From assembly GCA_947364395.1 (NCBI GenBank), contig CANASS010000020.1:1-36150 (forward strand): a DNA stretch of 36,150 nt, in the 5' to 3' direction. Position numbers and translations under genes: made by a program. Shown here piece by piece: positions 32,913-36,150 of the stretch (its first letter is position 1; each line of letters starts with the position of its first letter). This DNA comes from an uncultured bacterium (GTDB taxonomy: Bacteria; Bacillota; Clostridia; Oscillospirales; Oscillospiraceae). The notes beneath the pieces were generated by a model. It was not told the DNA's origin and ran no database searches. It saw nothing but the letters and a program-made list of their open reading frames with translations.

Positions 32913-33659
32913 ATGGAAAACGAACTTCGCCTCGCCGTTCTCATCGACGCGGACAACGCCCCCCGCACCGCCCTGCGGGAGATTATGGCGGAGGTGGCGG
33001 TGTACGGCTCGGCCACCATCAAGCGCATCTACGGCGACTGGACCGCCCCCAATATGGGCAGCTGGAAGCCCCTGCTGCTGGAGCACGCCATCACCCCCTT
33101 CCAGCAGTACAGCTACACCACCGGCAAAAACGCCACCGACTCGGCCATGATTATCGACGCCATGGACATACTCTACTCCGGCAACTGCGGCGGCTTTGTT
33201 CTGGTGAGCAGCGACAGCGATTTCACCCGGCTGGCCACCCGGCTGCGGGAGGCCGGGATGAAGGTGTACGGTATGGGGGAGAAAAAGACCCCCAAGCCCT
33301 TCATCGTGGCCTGCGACAAGTTCGTATACATCGAATCCCTGAAGGCGGCGGAAAACCCGGAACCTCCCGCCGCGTCGGGGAAGAGCGCCAAAAAGAAGGC
33401 CGCCCCGTCGGAGTCCCCGGCCCTCACCGTCCAGGAGCTCATCGCCCAGTCGGTGGAGGACCTGGCCGACGAGGACGGCTACGCCTACCTGGGGGATTTG
33501 GGCACCCTGCTGATTAAAAAGCAGCCGGATTTTGACGCCCGGAACTACGGCTTCGCCAAGCTGTCCAAATTCATCGCCGCTTTGGAGGGCTTTGAGATCG
33601 ACGAGCGGCACAACGCCAAATACCAGGGCACCCAGGTGTTCGTCCGAAATAAAAAGTGA
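32913..33659 (+). CDS. NYN-domain (PIN-like) putative RNase with C-terminal OST-HTH/LOTUS domain
   Basis: 248 residues. The NYN domain (about 1-140) has the metal-binding Asp motifs LIDADNAP, KNATDSAMIIDAMD and VSSDSDFTRLATRLREAG, plus the KRIYGDW strand. A Lys/Pro/Ala-rich linker (about 150-170) leads to a C-terminal winged helix of OST-HTH type (about 172-245: QELIAQSVEDLADEDGYAYL, FAKLSKFIAALEGFEID, QGTQVFVRNK), thought to bind RNA. ATG 32913 has AAAGGAG 8 nt upstream. Single gene, ended by a strong hairpin at 33661-33690. Likely a nuclease in RNA metabolism; the target is not known. Confidence 0.92.
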   Translation: MENELRLAVLIDADNAPRTALREIMAEVAVYGSATIKRIYGDWTAPNMGSWKPLLLEHAITPFQQYSYTTGKNATDSAMIIDAMDILYSGNCGGFVLVSSDSDFTRLATRLREAGMKVYGMGEKKTPKPFIVACDKFVYIESLKAAENPEPPAASGKSAKKKAAPSESPALTVQELIAQSVEDLADEDGYAYLGDLGTLLIKKQPDFDARNYGFAKLSKFIAALEGFEIDERHNAKYQGTQVFVRNKK

Positions 33660-33660
33660 C

Positions 33661-33690
33661 AAGAGCCCCGCCGGCCGGCGGGGCTCTTTG
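33661..33690 (+). terminator. Intrinsic terminator of the NYN gene
   Basis: AAGAGCCCCGCCGG / CCGGCGGGGCTCTT, nearly loop-less 14-bp palindrome with a short T-run. Confidence 0.78.
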
Positions 33691-33708
33691 CTGTCCAAAG
33701 CGCAAAAG

Positions 33709-33738
33709 GACAGCCCCTCTCTTTTGAGAGGGGCTGTC
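33709..33738 (-). terminator. Intrinsic terminator of nifJ
   Basis: Stem GACAGCCCCTCTC / GAGAGGGGCTGTC with a TTTT loop; followed on the minus strand by CTTTTGC. It lies 28 nt behind the nifJ stop. Confidence 0.82.
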
Positions 33739-33766
33739 TTGATACAGCGGATTTGAGAAAGCTCTC

Positions 33767-36150
<2,384 letters not shown>

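Overview
The window looks like ordinary chromosome of a GC-rich, strictly anaerobic, probably butyrate-forming gut Clostridia member (Oscillospiraceae; a Flavonifractor, Oscillibacter or Lawsonibacter relative would fit). The reasons are the very high G+C third positions, strong Shine-Dalgarno (SD) sites, pyruvate:ferredoxin oxidoreductase, an EtfB-EtfA-acyl-CoA dehydrogenase operon of the butyryl-CoA type, the Asp23/FakA pair, and clostridial-type MutY, Tdk and PgcA. The genus is inference; no rRNA or tRNA gene is present. Promoters are unusually easy to read: most transcription units start with a TTGnnn / 17 nt / TAnnnT sigma-A-like box.

Layout. 1-3555 (+): glycolysis (3' part of gpmI, then eno), a repeat element behind eno, and a YbaK-type deacylase. 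3671-6177 (-): mutY-tdk-pflX-like operon, divergent from a GNAT acetyltransferase (6377-6820). 6877-9913 (-): etfB-etfA-bcd, divergent from an AraC-type regulator (10173-10931). 10983-13620 (-): nitroreductase and glgX. 13708-14118 (-): a small orphan P-loop protein. 14234-15043 (-): a thioredoxin-reductase-like flavoprotein without a recognisable NADPH site, divergent from a Cys-rich flavodoxin-like protein plus asparaginase (15172-16724). 16755-17141 (-): DtxR-type regulator, divergent from a leucyl aminopeptidase plus an orphan response regulator (17422-19489). 19526-20728 (-): asnA followed by a 57-residue membrane protein, divergent from an M29 aminopeptidase plus pgcA (20946-23932). 24142-26554 (-): two membrane-anchored XRE regulators. 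26748-28289 (-): an ABC-F ATPase behind a leader peptide and attenuator. 28581-30353 (-): WYL regulator and an unrecognised 219-residue protein. 30630-32692 (+): Asp23-like protein and FakA. 32913-33659 (+): NYN-domain protein. 33767 to the end (-): the C-terminal two thirds of PFOR.

The central metabolism genes fit together: gpmI and eno make PEP, PFOR converts pyruvate to acetyl-CoA and reduced ferredoxin, and Etf/Bcd reduces crotonyl-CoA. PgcA and GlgX connect glucose-1-P and glycogen to glycolysis, and AsnA, AnsA and two aminopeptidases handle asparagine and peptides.

The most unusual observation is a pair of related elements directly behind eno and pgcA. Each has a strong hairpin, an SD exactly 10 nt before an ATG, and a micro-ORF that ends in frame with a near-copy of the last residues of the gene in front of it (LGRKAFFN-I/V-K; AE-S/G-LKN). 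I know of no described system that does this. The second strong signal is a complete ribosome-mediated attenuator (promoter, 25-codon leader ORF whose stop overlaps the terminator stem, then the terminator) in front of the ABC-F gene. No CRISPR array, transposase, prophage gene or origin was seen.
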